A DNA stretch of 41,919 nucleotides from JAVBSC01 sp031547305 (GCA_031547305.1 JAVBSC010000064.1:1-41919); one strand, 5' to 3'. Shown: positions 1-9,226, counted from the stretch's first letter. A program made the numbers and translations. The notes: a model not told the origin generated them from the sequence alone.

Positions 1-76
1 CCCACTTATTAACACTTTGGGGGAGGTAACTTTTAACCCAGAAAAATGGTCATACTGCCAAACGTGGTAACAAAGC

Positions 77-112
77 AAAAACCCCTGACAACCTAACAGG
101 TTACCAGGGGTT
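77..112 (-). terminator. rho-independent terminator after ssb
   Basis: An 8-bp stem (AACCCCTG with CAGGGGTT) and an inner 5-bp stem (AACCT with AGGTT) are separated by a symmetric AC/AC internal loop, with an AAC apex. On the minus strand the hairpin is followed by a run of five T. It sits just past the ssb stop codon and should end the minus-strand transcript. Positions 1-76 show no gene or other structure that I can support. Confidence 0.85.
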
Positions 113-138
113 ATTTACACTATGGGTGGAGGTATTTT

Positions 139-624
139 TTAGAATGGCACGTCGTCCATGCCGCTGGCCTCGGACGGAAAAGCCGGTCCCAGATCCTCGT
201 CATAGTTCTGGTTCTGCTGCTTGGGCTTCTGGCCGGCCGGCCTGGGGCGTCCGCCGCCTTCGCCGTAGCCGCCGCCCTGGCCGCCGCCTTCAGCCCCGCC
301 CCGGCGATCCAGAAAGAGCACCCGGTTGGCCCGCACTTCGGTGCTGTAGCGCTCCTGGCCCTGCTGGTCCTGCCATTTACGGGTCTGCAGGCTGCCTTCC
401 ACATAAATCAGGCTGCCTTTGCCCAGGTAGTTGGCGCAGGTTTCCGCCTGGCGCTGAAAAACCACCACGCTGTGCCATTCCGTGCGCTCCACCTTGTTGC
501 CTTCCCGGTCATTGTAAGACTCGTCCGTGGCCACGCGCAGGGTCAGCATGGGCGTGCCGTTACTGGCGTAACGCAGTTCCGGATCCTTGCCCAGGCGGCC
601 TATCAGTGTGACTTTATTCAACAT
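139..624 (-). CDS. ssb: single-stranded DNA-binding protein
   Basis: 161 aa, the usual length for bacterial SSB. The N-terminal OB fold is clear: it begins MLNKVTLIGRLGKDPELRY and has the conserved stretch around TEWHSVVVF. A Gly/Gln/Pro-rich disordered linker follows from about residue 110. The acidic tip ends in MDDVPF, the tail that recruits replication and repair partners. The ATG is preceded by AAGGAG. It is the last gene of a minus-strand run that begins with the biotin carboxylase gene, and a rho-independent terminator follows it. Family assignment is firm. It binds ssDNA in the cytoplasm during replication, recombination and repair. Confidence 0.97.
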   Translation of the reverse strand: MLNKVTLIGRLGKDPELRYASNGTPMLTLRVATDESYNDREGNKVERTEWHSVVVFQRQAETCANYLGKGSLIYVEGSLQTRKWQDQQGQERYSTEVRANRVLFLDRRGGAEGGGQGGGYGEGGGRPRPAGQKPKQQNQNYDEDLGPAFPSEASGMDDVPF

Positions 625-647
625 CTCCGTGCTCCTTGAGTAGAAAT

Positions 648-998
648 TCAGTCCGCGGGCGTGGATCTTTCCAACTGATCCAACCTGTCTTCAAGCTCGT
701 CGCTCAATCGGTTCGCCTTGCGAGGATCCCAATCCGCCAGCGCCGCTTCCAATTCTTTATGCAAATTTTCCGCTTCCTCAATACCAGGGCCTAAAAGTTT
801 TTTCAAACCGCCGGGCCAGTCCGCGAAGGCCGCGGCATCCGCCAGGTCCCGCACCAGATCCGCCACCCCGTAAGTCCGCCTGGCCAAATCCTCCGGCAAG
901 GCGGACCGCCCTGTCCAGCCGCGCCGTTGCGGCCAGGCCAGACCGCACAACTTCGGCCAGGCCTTGACAACCTCGTCCTCGTTGTACGTCTGGGCCAT
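648..998 (-). CDS. hypothetical protein, acidic, helical
   Basis: 116 aa starting MAQTYNEDEVVKAWP. I do not recognise the family. The protein is rich in Leu, Ala, Asp and Glu and looks all-helical, with a likely amphipathic or coiled C-terminus (RLSDELEDRLDQLERS). There is no signal peptide, membrane segment or Cys motif. Its start lies 26 nt after the stop of the barrel-sandwich protein and its stop lies 23 nt before the ssb start, so it is probably co-transcribed with both. The reading frame stays open further upstream, but that would overlap the preceding gene, so the internal ATG was chosen. No clear Shine-Dalgarno sequence precedes it. Confidence 0.6.
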   Translation of the reverse strand: MAQTYNEDEVVKAWPKLCGLAWPQRRGWTGRSALPEDLARRTYGVADLVRDLADAAAFADWPGGLKKLLGPGIEEAENLHKELEAALADWDPRKANRLSDELEDRLDQLERSTPAD

Positions 999-1024
999 CA
1001 CCCGAATAGTCAATACTCGTCCCA

Positions 1025-1675
1025 CTACTCCCCTTCCCTCCACTCTGTCTGCACGCGCATGACCACGTCTTCGATCTGGTTGACGAGATCCGGGGGGCAT
1101 ACGCCGATGAGGGCTTCGCCGGCGTCGATATTTTTGGTGTGGTCGAAGTACACGGCGTAGATGACGCCGTCCGGGCCGGTATAGGCCAGGGGAGCCTCGC
1201 GCTTCATGCGCGACATGATGAAGAGTTCCATGCCGGAGTGCACGGCCACGCTTTTTGGGCCGGAGACTTTGATTTTAACATCCACGGCCGGAGCGAAGTA
1301 GTATTTGGCGCGTTCCGGGGCGCAAAAAAGATGCAGGGCTTTTTTGAGCAGGATGGCCAGGACTTCGTCGCGGGTGAGAAAGTGGCGGATGCGGGCCAGT
1401 TCCGTACCGGCTTCCACAAACTTGCCGGCCATTCGGGTATTCAGAGAAACCAGCTCGCCCTGTTCCGGGGCATCGATGGATTTGGGGTTGTGCTCACGCT
1501 CCAGAATGGCCAGGCGGGTGCCGGCCTTTTCCTTGAACTCGCCGTGCGGGCCGACGACCTTGTCGCCGGGCAGCAAGGAGGAAAAGGTGGCCACGCCGCA
1601 GTGCGGGGCGGTAATGAGGCGCTCGATGTAGGGTTCCGCTTTGATGCTTTCAAGCAATGCACTGATATCGTTCAT
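1025..1675 (-). CDS. biotinyl/lipoyl-like barrel-sandwich protein linked to carboxylase
   Basis: 216 aa, starting 4 nt after the stop of the fused carboxyltransferase, so probably translationally linked to it. Residues about 25-100 read as a barrel-sandwich hybrid fold (GDKVVGPHGEF, then IDAPEQGELVSL, then KFVEAGTELARI), the fold of biotinyl and lipoyl carriers. The canonical biotinylation motif (A/S)MKM is absent. Aligning on the I-x-A-P stretch puts a His (EREHN) where the biotinyl Lys belongs. The C-terminal half (about 110-216) is of unknown function. Context suggests an accessory or structural part of the carboxylase. By this reading it is not a working biotin carrier, so the true BCCP would be encoded elsewhere. 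Confidence 0.65.
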   Translation of the reverse strand: MNDISALLESIKAEPYIERLITAPHCGVATFSSLLPGDKVVGPHGEFKEKAGTRLAILEREHNPKSIDAPEQGELVSLNTRMAGKFVEAGTELARIRHFLTRDEVLAILLKKALHLFCAPERAKYYFAPAVDVKIKVSGPKSVAVHSGMELFIMSRMKREAPLAYTGPDGVIYAVYFDHTKNIDAGEALIGVCPPDLVNQIEDVVMRVQTEWREGE

Positions 1676-1679
1676 GTAA

Positions 1680-3962
1680 TCACCTGTAATACAGATTGCG
1701 GCCGCCCATGGTCAACAGGGCCTGCTGAAGGTTGAAGCGGGCTTCCCGACGGTCCCAGATACCCTGAATATGCCCTCTGGCCAAGGCTTTGTAGACGTTG
1801 TGGTAATGCGGCGGGATTTGCATGCCCGTGGTTTCGGTAATCACGCCGGGTCCGGCAAAGCCCACGTTGGCTGAGCGGATGCCGAACTGGTAGGGCGAGC
1901 AGCCAAGGAAGCTGGCCACCGGGCCGGCGTAGGAGTTGGTGTCGTACATGACCAGATACAGGCCGCCGGCGTCTATGTAGCGGCGCACGGCCATGGTGCA
2001 GCGCGGCATCTGGATGAGGCCGTTGGTGCCTTCCTGAATGCGGATTCCGGCCGTGCCGTGCACATAGGCCAGGAAGGGGAAACGCTTTTTGCCGGCGCGC
2101 TTTGCGGCCAGAATGAACTTTTCACCTTCAGCCGCGCCCACGGAGCCGCCACGGAAGCTGCCCACCAGCATGGCCACGACCAGCTTGATATTGTTGATGC
2201 GCGCCTCAAAGGTTATGCAGCCGCTTTTCAGGCCGGTCTCCTTTTTGGCTTTGTCCAGGCGCAGGTCAAAACCGGGGAAGTCCAGGGGGTTGGCCGCCTC
2301 GATGTCCGCGTTGAACTCAAAAATGGAGTCCTGATCAAAGACGTTGTAGAGGTACCACTGGTATTCCATGGGGAAATGGTGACCGCAGTTGGTGCACACG
2401 CCGGCGAACTCGCCGTAAAGGTCCGGGGACCACAAATCCAGGCAGCCGTGCGTGGAGGCGTTGGGGCAGGTAATCGCCCGGTCTTCCCTGGCTTTGGGGC
2501 TGACGTAGGCCCAGTTGCCGCCGCGCTGCTCCTGGTTGTCGTCCCAGTCGGAGAGCTTGGTCAGCTTGCGCTCGGCCTCCTCCTGCTTTTTCTGCGGGTC
2601 CTTGAAAGCCAGGCGCCGGCCGAAACGGCGGAAGTGCGCGAAAAAGCGATCCCAGGCCACGGAGACATCGGCTTCCACTTCTTCAAAAAAGTTGCTGACC
2701 CGCTGCTGGGGGCGGCGGAACAGGTCGTATTTAAAGTAAGAGTAGACGTCCCAGGCGAAGTCGTGCACGGATGTGCCGAAGCGCTGCAAGCCGGGCCGGC
2801 GGTCACGGGCGGCCTGGCGTGACAGGTTGCGGAATTTTTGATGGCGCTTCAGCAGCAGGCGCTCTTTAGCCCCCTGGGAAAGCGACCAGCGCACAAAGGT
2901 TTTTTCAAAATCGAAGTTTTCCGGAGTGAACCTGCGGCGGCGGCGCGCGGAAATGGAGCGGAACACCGGCAGGCCGCGCACGGAAATGACGATCTCGTCC
3001 GTGGCGCGCAAAACCTCCTGGCGCAGGGAGCGGAAAAAATCATAGTGATAAGTGCGCGCGCCCAGAGGGGGTTCCTGGATGATCCGGTCAACGTAGCCCA
3101 TGCGCAGGTTGTCGGCCGCGGTGATATTCAGGTTTTTGGCGCAGCTTTCAATCAGCTCCGGAGTGGCCCTCTCGCCGTCGCGCAGGCGGCCTTCTATGGC
3201 GGCCGCGCCTTCCGGCGAAATGACCGAATAATAGCCGTGCGAAAACATCAGACGCTTGTCCGCCAGGCCGGTGGCCTCGGCCCCGCCGGAGCCTCCTTCG
3301 GAAATAATGGCCAGGATCGGCACTTTAAGGTCGCTCATCTCGTAGAGGTTTCTGGCGATCTGTTGGGCCGCGCCGGGGGTATCCTCAACAGGGAAGGAGC
3401 CGGGGGTGAATATATAGGCGTGGACGGGGATGTTTTCCGTTTCCGCGACCTTCATGTAGTGCAGGGCCTTGGCGTTGCCCCAGGGCTTGACCGAACCGCC
3501 GTTGCGGATTTCCTCGCCGTGGCCTTTTTCCTGCCCGATGACCATCACTGACTGGTTGATCTGCTTCTTGCCGGCCCGCCGGGTGATGTAAGCCCTGGCA
3601 ATAACCATGGCCGGGTCTATGGAGTGCTCGTCCTTGCTGCCTATTTCCGTGTAGTTGTCGTAGACGTTCTCCAGAATGTCCCGCAGGCAGATGCGTTGCG
3701 GGTGGCGCACAATACGCACGCAATCCATGGCGGAAATTTCTTTTTCCAGCTTTTTTTCCACAAAGCCAAACAGATCTTCCAGTGTGGCCAGGGCATCGCG
3801 CCGCGCTTCCTGGTTCAAGGGCTGGAAATCGTCGCGCCGCCGGAACTCCTCCATGCGCGATTCCAGAAGCCGCAGGTTTTCCGCGTGCTTGCCGGAAAGC
3901 ACATCCCGTAGGTAATTGAAGCGTTCCGTAAGATGCTGAAATTTTTTCTCAACGTCCATCAT
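1680..3962 (-). CDS. fused acetyl-CoA carboxylase carboxyltransferase (alpha-beta)
   Basis: 760 aa. Residues about 1-330 are AccA-like, with the oxyanion-hole motif GGSGGAEA near 223-230. A basic, helical linker spans about 330-490. The rest is AccD-like: a four-Cys zinc ribbon (C499, C507, C523, C526) followed by a crotonase-fold domain with GGSVGAAEGEKF near 605-616. The order alpha then beta is the reverse of some other fusions. The reaction is carboxyl transfer from carboxybiotin to an acyl-CoA, most likely acetyl-CoA giving malonyl-CoA for fatty acid synthesis. Fused carboxyltransferases beside a biotin carboxylase gene are known in Desulfovibrio. Another acyl-CoA substrate cannot be excluded. 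Start ATG ATG; the ribosome site is weak. Confidence 0.85.
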   Translation of the reverse strand: MMDVEKKFQHLTERFNYLRDVLSGKHAENLRLLESRMEEFRRRDDFQPLNQEARRDALATLEDLFGFVEKKLEKEISAMDCVRIVRHPQRICLRDILENVYDNYTEIGSKDEHSIDPAMVIARAYITRRAGKKQINQSVMVIGQEKGHGEEIRNGGSVKPWGNAKALHYMKVAETENIPVHAYIFTPGSFPVEDTPGAAQQIARNLYEMSDLKVPILAIISEGGSGGAEATGLADKRLMFSHGYYSVISPEGAAAIEGRLRDGERATPELIESCAKNLNITAADNLRMGYVDRIIQEPPLGARTYHYDFFRSLRQEVLRATDEIVISVRGLPVFRSISARRRRRFTPENFDFEKTFVRWSLSQGAKERLLLKRHQKFRNLSRQAARDRRPGLQRFGTSVHDFAWDVYSYFKYDLFRRPQQRVSNFFEEVEADVSVAWDRFFAHFRRFGRRLAFKDPQKKQEEAERKLTKLSDWDDNQEQRGGNWAYVSPKAREDRAITCPNASTHGCLDLWSPDLYGEFAGVCTNCGHHFPMEYQWYLYNVFDQDSIFEFNADIEAANPLDFPGFDLRLDKAKKETGLKSGCITFEARINNIKLVVAMLVGSFRGGSVGAAEGEKFILAAKRAGKKRFPFLAYVHGTAGIRIQEGTNGLIQMPRCTMAVRRYIDAGGLYLVMYDTNSYAGPVASFLGCSPYQFGIRSANVGFAGPGVITETTGMQIPPHYHNVYKALARGHIQGIWDRREARFNLQQALLTMGGRNLYYR

Positions 3963-4023
3963 AGTGTATTTCCGTGTAAGGGCTGCTCAGGGCAATTTAA
4001 CTGTGAAAAAGTTCAATTGCTCT

Positions 4024-4042
4024 GGCGGCGGTTTCCGCCGCC
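4024..4042. other. GC-rich intercistronic hairpin
   Basis: A perfect 8-bp stem, GGCGGCGG paired with CCGCCGCC around a TTT loop, lies in the 150-nt gap between the biotin carboxylase and carboxyltransferase genes. No T-tract follows on the minus strand, so it is more likely an mRNA-processing or stability element than a full terminator. Confidence 0.5.
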
Positions 4043-4112
4043 CGCCGCGCAGGCGTGGGCGGCATTACCGCCGCCGGTATACGCCAAAGCGGGCGTCTTA
4101 AAGTTAAATGCT

Positions 4113-5531
4113 CTAGAAGAGCAGCACCCGGTCTGTTTTTTCCATTAAAAAAGCCACGTTGGATCTCAGGGGGTCGCCGGCCTTGTTTTCCCCCTCCAGA
4201 GTCAGGCGGGCCAGAAAATCCTTGCCACGCTCCCTGGCCTGCTCCAGATCCTGGCCCCAGACTATGCCCAGAGCCAGGTTGGGGTCGAATTCCGTGGGAA
4301 TGTCATAGGGCTCGTCCGAAGGCACGTGGGTGTGCACGGAAAGCCACGGCTCCGGCTTCCAGCCGAACCCGGCGATTCGCCCCACCCAGGGGGTGAAGCG
4401 GTTTTCCGGCGCTTCCGCGATAATGCGGTACTCCAGGCCGGCGCCCTCAAAAGTGATGTCGTCCTGGGTGTATCCCAAAGGCGCGCCCAGGCCGGTGCGG
4501 ATCTGCTCCGCTATGAGGTCCACCCCGGACTCACCCCGGATCCGGGCAATGGCGTCGGAAACGCCGTTTTCCACCTGAATGCGCGTGTTCACTTCCATCA
4601 GGTAGGGCTTGCCCTCGCGGGTGACTATCCACTCCCAGGTACCCACGCTGTCGTACTTGACGCTCTGGGCCAGGGCCAGGGAATGCCGGGTGATGTCCTC
4701 CAGCACCTGGGCCGCGTCAAAGCGGTAGCTGATGGACGAAGGATCGAAGCCGGGCGCGACTTCCAGACGCTTTTGCAGGCCGGTGCTCTGAATGGAGCAG
4801 TTGCGCGTGCCGAAGTGGACCACGTTTTTGCAGCCGCGATCCGCCAGAATCTGCACTTCCAGGTGGTTGAAATCCATAATGCGCTGCTCTATGAGCACGC
4901 CCTCGTCCTTGAACTGCCTGGCCGCATAGTTGCGGATGCGCCGGTACACGGAGCGAAAGAGGTCGATGTCGTAAACTTCTTCAATGCCCATGCCCCCGCC
5001 GCCGGCGGAAGCCTTAACCAGCACCAGGGGCCGCTCTATGCCCTGCTCGGCCTGAAACTCGAACAAGGTGCGGGCCACTTTTTCCGCTTCCGGCTCGTCG
5101 TAAATTGGCTTGTCGGAGCCAGGCACCGTGGGCACGCCCAGGCTGCGGGCCAGGCGCTTGGTGTTGATTTTGTCGCCCAATTCCCGAATAACCCGCCAGG
5201 ACGGCCCGATGAAGATTTTTTTGTTTACCCGGCGGGAAACCCGGCGGGCAAAGCGGTAGTCTTCCGCAAAAAAGCCGTAGCCTGGGTGAATGGCCGTGGC
5301 CTCGGCCTCGTCCGCGGCGGCCAGGATTTCGTTGGCGTCGTGGTAAGAAGAAATGCGGAACAGGCTTTTCTGGCCCCCCACTTCCCGCGCTATGCGCACA
5401 TGGCCGGAGGCGTGATCCTCCGCCGTGTGCACGCAGGCGAAATCCAGGCCCAGCTTCCGGCAGGCCTCCACTATGCGAATGGCTATCTCGCCCCGGTTGG
5501 CCACCAGGACTTTGTGCTTTACTTCCGGCAT
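4113..5531 (-). CDS. accC: biotin carboxylase
   Basis: 472 aa. It begins MPEVKHKVLVANRGEIAIRI, the standard biotin carboxylase N-terminus. The ATP-grasp glycine loop KASAGGGGMGI is near residues 175-185. The catalytic segment MEVNTRIQVENGVSDA contains the conserved Asn, Arg and Glu. The ATG preceded by GAGGAAAC was preferred over an upstream in-frame start. It carboxylates biotin on a carrier using ATP and bicarbonate. The downstream same-strand fused carboxyltransferase supports a role in acetyl-CoA carboxylase. It is slightly longer than E. coli AccC and has no fused carrier domain. It is divergent from the purine phosphorylase gene; the shared 180-bp intergenic region is AT-rich but shows no promoter that I can call with confidence. 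Confidence 0.9.
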   Translation of the reverse strand: MPEVKHKVLVANRGEIAIRIVEACRKLGLDFACVHTAEDHASGHVRIAREVGGQKSLFRISSYHDANEILAAADEAEATAIHPGYGFFAEDYRFARRVSRRVNKKIFIGPSWRVIRELGDKINTKRLARSLGVPTVPGSDKPIYDEPEAEKVARTLFEFQAEQGIERPLVLVKASAGGGGMGIEEVYDIDLFRSVYRRIRNYAARQFKDEGVLIEQRIMDFNHLEVQILADRGCKNVVHFGTRNCSIQSTGLQKRLEVAPGFDPSSISYRFDAAQVLEDITRHSLALAQSVKYDSVGTWEWIVTREGKPYLMEVNTRIQVENGVSDAIARIRGESGVDLIAEQIRTGLGAPLGYTQDDITFEGAGLEYRIIAEAPENRFTPWVGRIAGFGWKPEPWLSVHTHVPSDEPYDIPTEFDPNLALGIVWGQDLEQARERGKDFLARLTLEGENKAGDPLRSNVAFLMEKTDRVLLF

Positions 5532-5711
5532 GTTTCCTCGACTGTGCTGTTTCAATTTCGTCAATAAACTGAAATATCAAAACTTTTTTTTAAACACGAT
5601 CGTCAAAAAGACTGATATACCTGCAACATCTCAGATTGCTTGACATACGCAATTGTTCTTGGCAAGGGCCGGGCGCACTGACGCCTGGCGTTATAAGAAT
5701 CGGGGTATATT

Positions 5712-6554
5712 ATGCGAAACCCAAAAAAAGTCCAGAATTGCAGTGACGCTCTCTTCTCCCGCCTGATACCTGGCTTCAGGCCAGCCATTGGCCTGGTTCT
5801 GGGCACCGGGCTGGGGGAATTGTCCGGCGCCGTGGAACGGGCCGTGCGCGTACCGTACTCGGAGCTGCCGGATTTTCCGCTCTCCACGGTGGATTCCCAC
5901 CAAGGCCTTTTTACGGCCGGCTGGGTTGGCGGCGTGCCGGTGCTCCTACAGGAAGGCCGCTGCCATCTGTACGAGGGCTACAGCCCGGAGGAAGTGGTCA
6001 CGGGCGTACGGGTCATGGCCTCCCTGGGCGTCAGGGTTCTGGCGCTCACCAACGCTTCCGGCGCGCTCAATCCGATCTTCGAGCCGGGTGAGGTCATGCT
6101 GATCACGGATCACATAAACTTCACCGGGCAAAGCCCGCTGACCGGCCCGAACGACGACCACCTGGGGCCGCGCTTCCCGGACATGAGCAGCGCCTATGAC
6201 CCCAGACTTATTGAACTGGCCCGGCAGGAAGGCCTGCGCCAGGGCATTATACTGGAAAAAGGCGTCTACCTGGGACTGCGCGGCCCCCAGTTGGAAACCC
6301 CGGCGGAAACCCGCATGTTCCGGCAATGGGGGGCGGACGCCGTGGGCATGTCCAGCGTGATGGAAACCATTGCCGCCCGGCACCTGGGGCTTAGAGTGCT
6401 GGGCCTGTCCTGCCTGTCCAACAAAAATTTGCCGGACGCCATGCAGCCCAATCCGCTTGAGGAAATAATCCGCGTGGCCGCACTGGCCGGACAAAAGCTC
6501 CAAAGGCTGCTCCCCCCCCTGCTGGAGCAAATCCACCGCGACTTCACGGACTGA
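5712..6554 (+). CDS. punA: purine nucleoside phosphorylase (PNP-I, trimeric type)
   Basis: 280 aa, typical of the trimeric PNP/MTAP family. Visible motifs are the phosphate-binding GTGLGEL, SHQGLFTAG, GRCHLYEGY, TNASGALNP and the long signature running through GLRGPQLETPAETRMFR to AVGMSSVMETI. It phosphorolyses purine nucleosides to base and (deoxy)ribose-1-phosphate for salvage. The aligned base-contact segment reads SNKNLPD rather than the usual TNxxxG form, which could alter base preference. The K+ channel gene begins 2 nt after its stop codon, so the two are probably translationally coupled although functionally unrelated. Confidence 0.88.
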   Translation: MRNPKKVQNCSDALFSRLIPGFRPAIGLVLGTGLGELSGAVERAVRVPYSELPDFPLSTVDSHQGLFTAGWVGGVPVLLQEGRCHLYEGYSPEEVVTGVRVMASLGVRVLALTNASGALNPIFEPGEVMLITDHINFTGQSPLTGPNDDHLGPRFPDMSSAYDPRLIELARQEGLRQGIILEKGVYLGLRGPQLETPAETRMFRQWGADAVGMSSVMETIAARHLGLRVLGLSCLSNKNLPDAMQPNPLEEIIRVAALAGQKLQRLLPPLLEQIHRDFTD

Positions 6555-6556
6555 TA

Positions 6557-8278
6557 ATGAAATACATTTTCTCGCAGATGGCCTATTTTATGGCCGAGCA
6601 GAGCAACCGGCGCAACATGCGCTTCGTCACGCGTTTCGCCATGCTTTCCCTGCTGCTGGTGCTGGCCTACAGCGTAATTTTTCATTTCATTATGCTCTAC
6701 GAAGGCCGGGAGTATTCCGGCTTTACCGGCGTGTACTGGACGCTTACGGTCATGTCCACCCTGGGCTTCGGCGACATAACCTTTAACAGCGACCTGGGCA
6801 AGGTTTTCAGCAGCCTGGTGCTGCTGTCCGGCGTGCTTTTGTTCATGCTGGTCCTGCCCTTCACCTTTATCCGCTTTGTCTACTCGCCCTGGCTGGACGC
6901 CCAGAGCAAGTCCATGGTGCCCAAAAGCCTGCCGCCGGGCACCACCGGACACGTGCTGGTGGTGGGTTCGGACTCCATTGCCATAAGCATAGTCAAGCGC
7001 CTGACGCGCTACAACTTCAAGTACGCCATGCTCATCGCGGACCAGGCCAGAGCGCTGGAACTGTTCGACCAGGGCTACAAAGTGGTGGCAGGCCAGACGG
7101 ACGACCCGGACACCTACGCCAACCTGCGCCTGGACGAAGCCGCCCTGGTGGTGGCCCTGGAAGGGGATCTTAAAAACACCAACATCGCGGCCACCGTGCG
7201 CGAAGTGGCCATGTACACGCCTCTGGCCGGCAGCGTGGAGCACGTGGATTCCGTGGACATTCTGCACCTGGCCGGATGCAACCACGTTTACTATTTCGCC
7301 CAGATGCTTGGGCAGTCACTGGCCCGGCGCGTTTTTGAATCAAGCGTGCAGACCAACATAATCGGGCGCTTTCAGGATTTGTGCATTGCGGAAGCCCCGG
7401 TCCAGCGCACCCACCTGGCCGGAAAAACCCTGCGCGAGGCGGATTTGCGCAAAAATTTCGGCCTGAACGTGGTGGGCGTCTGGCAGGGCAACCAGTACAT
7501 GCCGGCCAAGCCGGACACGACCATTGACGAAGGCGCGGTGCTGCTGCTGGCCGGTACGGCGGACCTTATGGAAATTTACGACCAAAGCGTGGCCTACGAG
7601 CGGGAAGTGGAACAAAAGCCCGTACTGATTCTCGGGGGCGGCAAGGTGGGCAACGCCGTGGCCCAGTCTTTGGAAAAACGCGGGGTGCCTTTTTGCGTGG
7701 TGGAAAAAAACGCCGCCCTGGTCCCGCAGGGGGACAAGCGCTACATATACGGCAGCGCGGCGGACATAGACACCCTGCGCCGGGCCGGCATAGAGTCCAC
7801 GCACACGGTCATTGTGACCACCCACAACGACGATTTGAACATCTACCTGACCATTTACTGCCGCAAGCTGCGGCCGGACGTGCAGATCATCACCCGGGCC
7901 ACCCTGGACCGCAACGTGGCCTCGCTGTACAACGCCGGAGCCAACCTGGTCATGTCCCACTCCACTCTGGCGGCCAACGCCATAATCAACCTGCTCAGCC
8001 CGGACCGGATCTTCATGCTCACCGAAGGGCTGAACATCTTCAAGATTAAAGCCCCGACCGCCCTGCGGGGCCTGAGCCTGATCCAGAGCAACATCCGCCG
8101 TGACACGGACTGCAACGTGGTGGCCGTGCGTAGCGGAGAAAAACTGCTGATTACCCCGGACCCGGCCCGGCTGATGGAGCCGGACGACGAACTGATCCTG
8201 ATCGGCAGCGTGGATGCGGAACAGGAATTCATGCGCCGCTTCATGGACGACGAGCAGGGAAAAAAGAAGGGCTCTTAA
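6557..8278 (+). CDS. two-TM K+ channel with tandem RCK domains
   Basis: 573 aa. Two transmembrane helices (about 25-48 and 84-108) flank a pore loop with the selectivity filter TLGFGD at residues 68-73. Two cytoplasmic RCK/TrkA-N units follow. The first begins GHVLVVGSDS near 131 and its Rossmann glycine motif is degenerate. The second begins KPVLILGGGKVGNA near 355 with an intact GGGKVG dinucleotide motif. Each is followed by a TrkA-C-like region; the last ends near 555. This layout resembles GsuK of Geobacter sulfurreducens and other nucleotide-gated channels. It probably mediates K+ flux gated by NAD(H), nucleotide or ions. Start chosen at the ATG 2 nt after the punA stop. Confidence 0.85.
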   Translation: MKYIFSQMAYFMAEQSNRRNMRFVTRFAMLSLLLVLAYSVIFHFIMLYEGREYSGFTGVYWTLTVMSTLGFGDITFNSDLGKVFSSLVLLSGVLLFMLVLPFTFIRFVYSPWLDAQSKSMVPKSLPPGTTGHVLVVGSDSIAISIVKRLTRYNFKYAMLIADQARALELFDQGYKVVAGQTDDPDTYANLRLDEAALVVALEGDLKNTNIAATVREVAMYTPLAGSVEHVDSVDILHLAGCNHVYYFAQMLGQSLARRVFESSVQTNIIGRFQDLCIAEAPVQRTHLAGKTLREADLRKNFGLNVVGVWQGNQYMPAKPDTTIDEGAVLLLAGTADLMEIYDQSVAYEREVEQKPVLILGGGKVGNAVAQSLEKRGVPFCVVEKNAALVPQGDKRYIYGSAADIDTLRRAGIESTHTVIVTTHNDDLNIYLTIYCRKLRPDVQIITRATLDRNVASLYNAGANLVMSHSTLAANAIINLLSPDRIFMLTEGLNIFKIKAPTALRGLSLIQSNIRRDTDCNVVAVRSGEKLLITPDPARLMEPDDELILIGSVDAEQEFMRRFMDDEQGKKKGS

Positions 8279-8279
8279 A

Positions 8280-8313
8280 CCTGAACGGGCGGCGGTTCCA
8301 TCGCCCGTTCAGG
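8280..8313. terminator. bidirectional terminator hairpin
   Basis: A perfect 12-bp stem, CCTGAACGGGCG with CGCCCGTTCAGG, and a 10-nt loop lie between the convergent K+ channel and TPR genes. On the minus strand TTTAAG follows; there is no long T-tract on either side. Confidence 0.6.
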
Positions 8314-8318
8314 AGAAA

Positions 8319-9200
8319 TCACACTTCAATGCCAAGCCTGGCGAAAATCTCCCCGGCCCTGGTCATGTATGCGGCGGCTTTGTCCGGGTTGCCGGCCGCT
8401 TCGCAAACAGCCGCGCAGTTGCCGCAAATCACCGCGTAATCCCGGTTTTCACCAAAAGATCCGCGCAAGTGCTCCAGGGCGGACTCGTAGCTTTCCAGCG
8501 CCTCGCCGTAACGCCCCATCCTGTGGCAGGCCTCGCCCATGCCGGCAAGGGCGGCGGCGTAGTGCGGAGCCGGAATATCCGCCGCTCCGCGCATCCCGGC
8601 CCGTTTGAACATGGCCAGGGCGTTTTCCAGAGTTTCCAAGGCTTCAGCTTCGCGCCCAAGCTCAAAAAGAACCAGGGCCAGGTTGGTGCGCACCGTGGCC
8701 GCGTCGCTGACCATATCCGGATTTTTATCCATGATGGACACGGCCTTTTGCAGGGCGTCCAGGGCTTCCTCGTACTTGCCGGAATCTTTGTAAATGGCGC
8801 TGATGTTGTTGAACAGCCCGGCAAAACGGTGATCGTCCTCTGGAAGCTGCTTGCCGAAAGCGGCCAGGGAAGCCAAAAACAGCTCCAAGGCCTTCGCGTC
8901 GTCCCCGGCCGCCCGAAAGGCCGTGGCGGCGTTAAGCAGGGTTGTGCCGTAAGGGATGGTGTTCTCGTAGCCCAGTTCCAGCATCAGGGCCACGGCCCGC
9001 TCCGCCGCCTTCAGGGATTCGGCGTAATTGCTCACGTTGCGGTTAAAGCCGGTCACCTCGTTCAGAATGGCCGCCGCGGCATGGCGGTCGCCTTCGGCGT
9101 CCGCTTTGGCCAGGGAGTCCTTAAGGTATTTGTCCACATCCTCGGCTGAGCCGGAGGCGAAAATATTGTCCAGGCCGCTGAAAAACAGATCCATGTCCAC
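8319..9200 (-). CDS. tetratricopeptide repeat protein
   Basis: 293 aa if the GTG start is used: AAGGAG lies 6 nt before GTG but 12 nt before the ATG two codons later. At least six degenerate TPR helical pairs are visible, for example around LFNNISAIYKDSGKYEEAL, TNLALVLFELGREAEALETL and GMGEACHRMGRYGEALESY. There is no signal peptide or enzymatic domain, so it is a cytoplasmic scaffold or chaperone-like protein. It lies 26 nt after the stop of the HesB-like selenoprotein gene and is probably co-transcribed with it. The association with GRE1 is positional only. Confidence 0.8.
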   Translation of the reverse strand: MDMDLFFSGLDNIFASGSAEDVDKYLKDSLAKADAEGDRHAAAAILNEVTGFNRNVSNYAESLKAAERAVALMLELGYENTIPYGTTLLNAATAFRAAGDDAKALELFLASLAAFGKQLPEDDHRFAGLFNNISAIYKDSGKYEEALDALQKAVSIMDKNPDMVSDAATVRTNLALVLFELGREAEALETLENALAMFKRAGMRGAADIPAPHYAAALAGMGEACHRMGRYGEALESYESALEHLRGSFGENRDYAVICGNCAAVCEAAGNPDKAAAYMTRAGEIFARLGIEV

Positions 9201-9226
9201 GGGATGCTCCTTGGGTGGGTAAAAAA

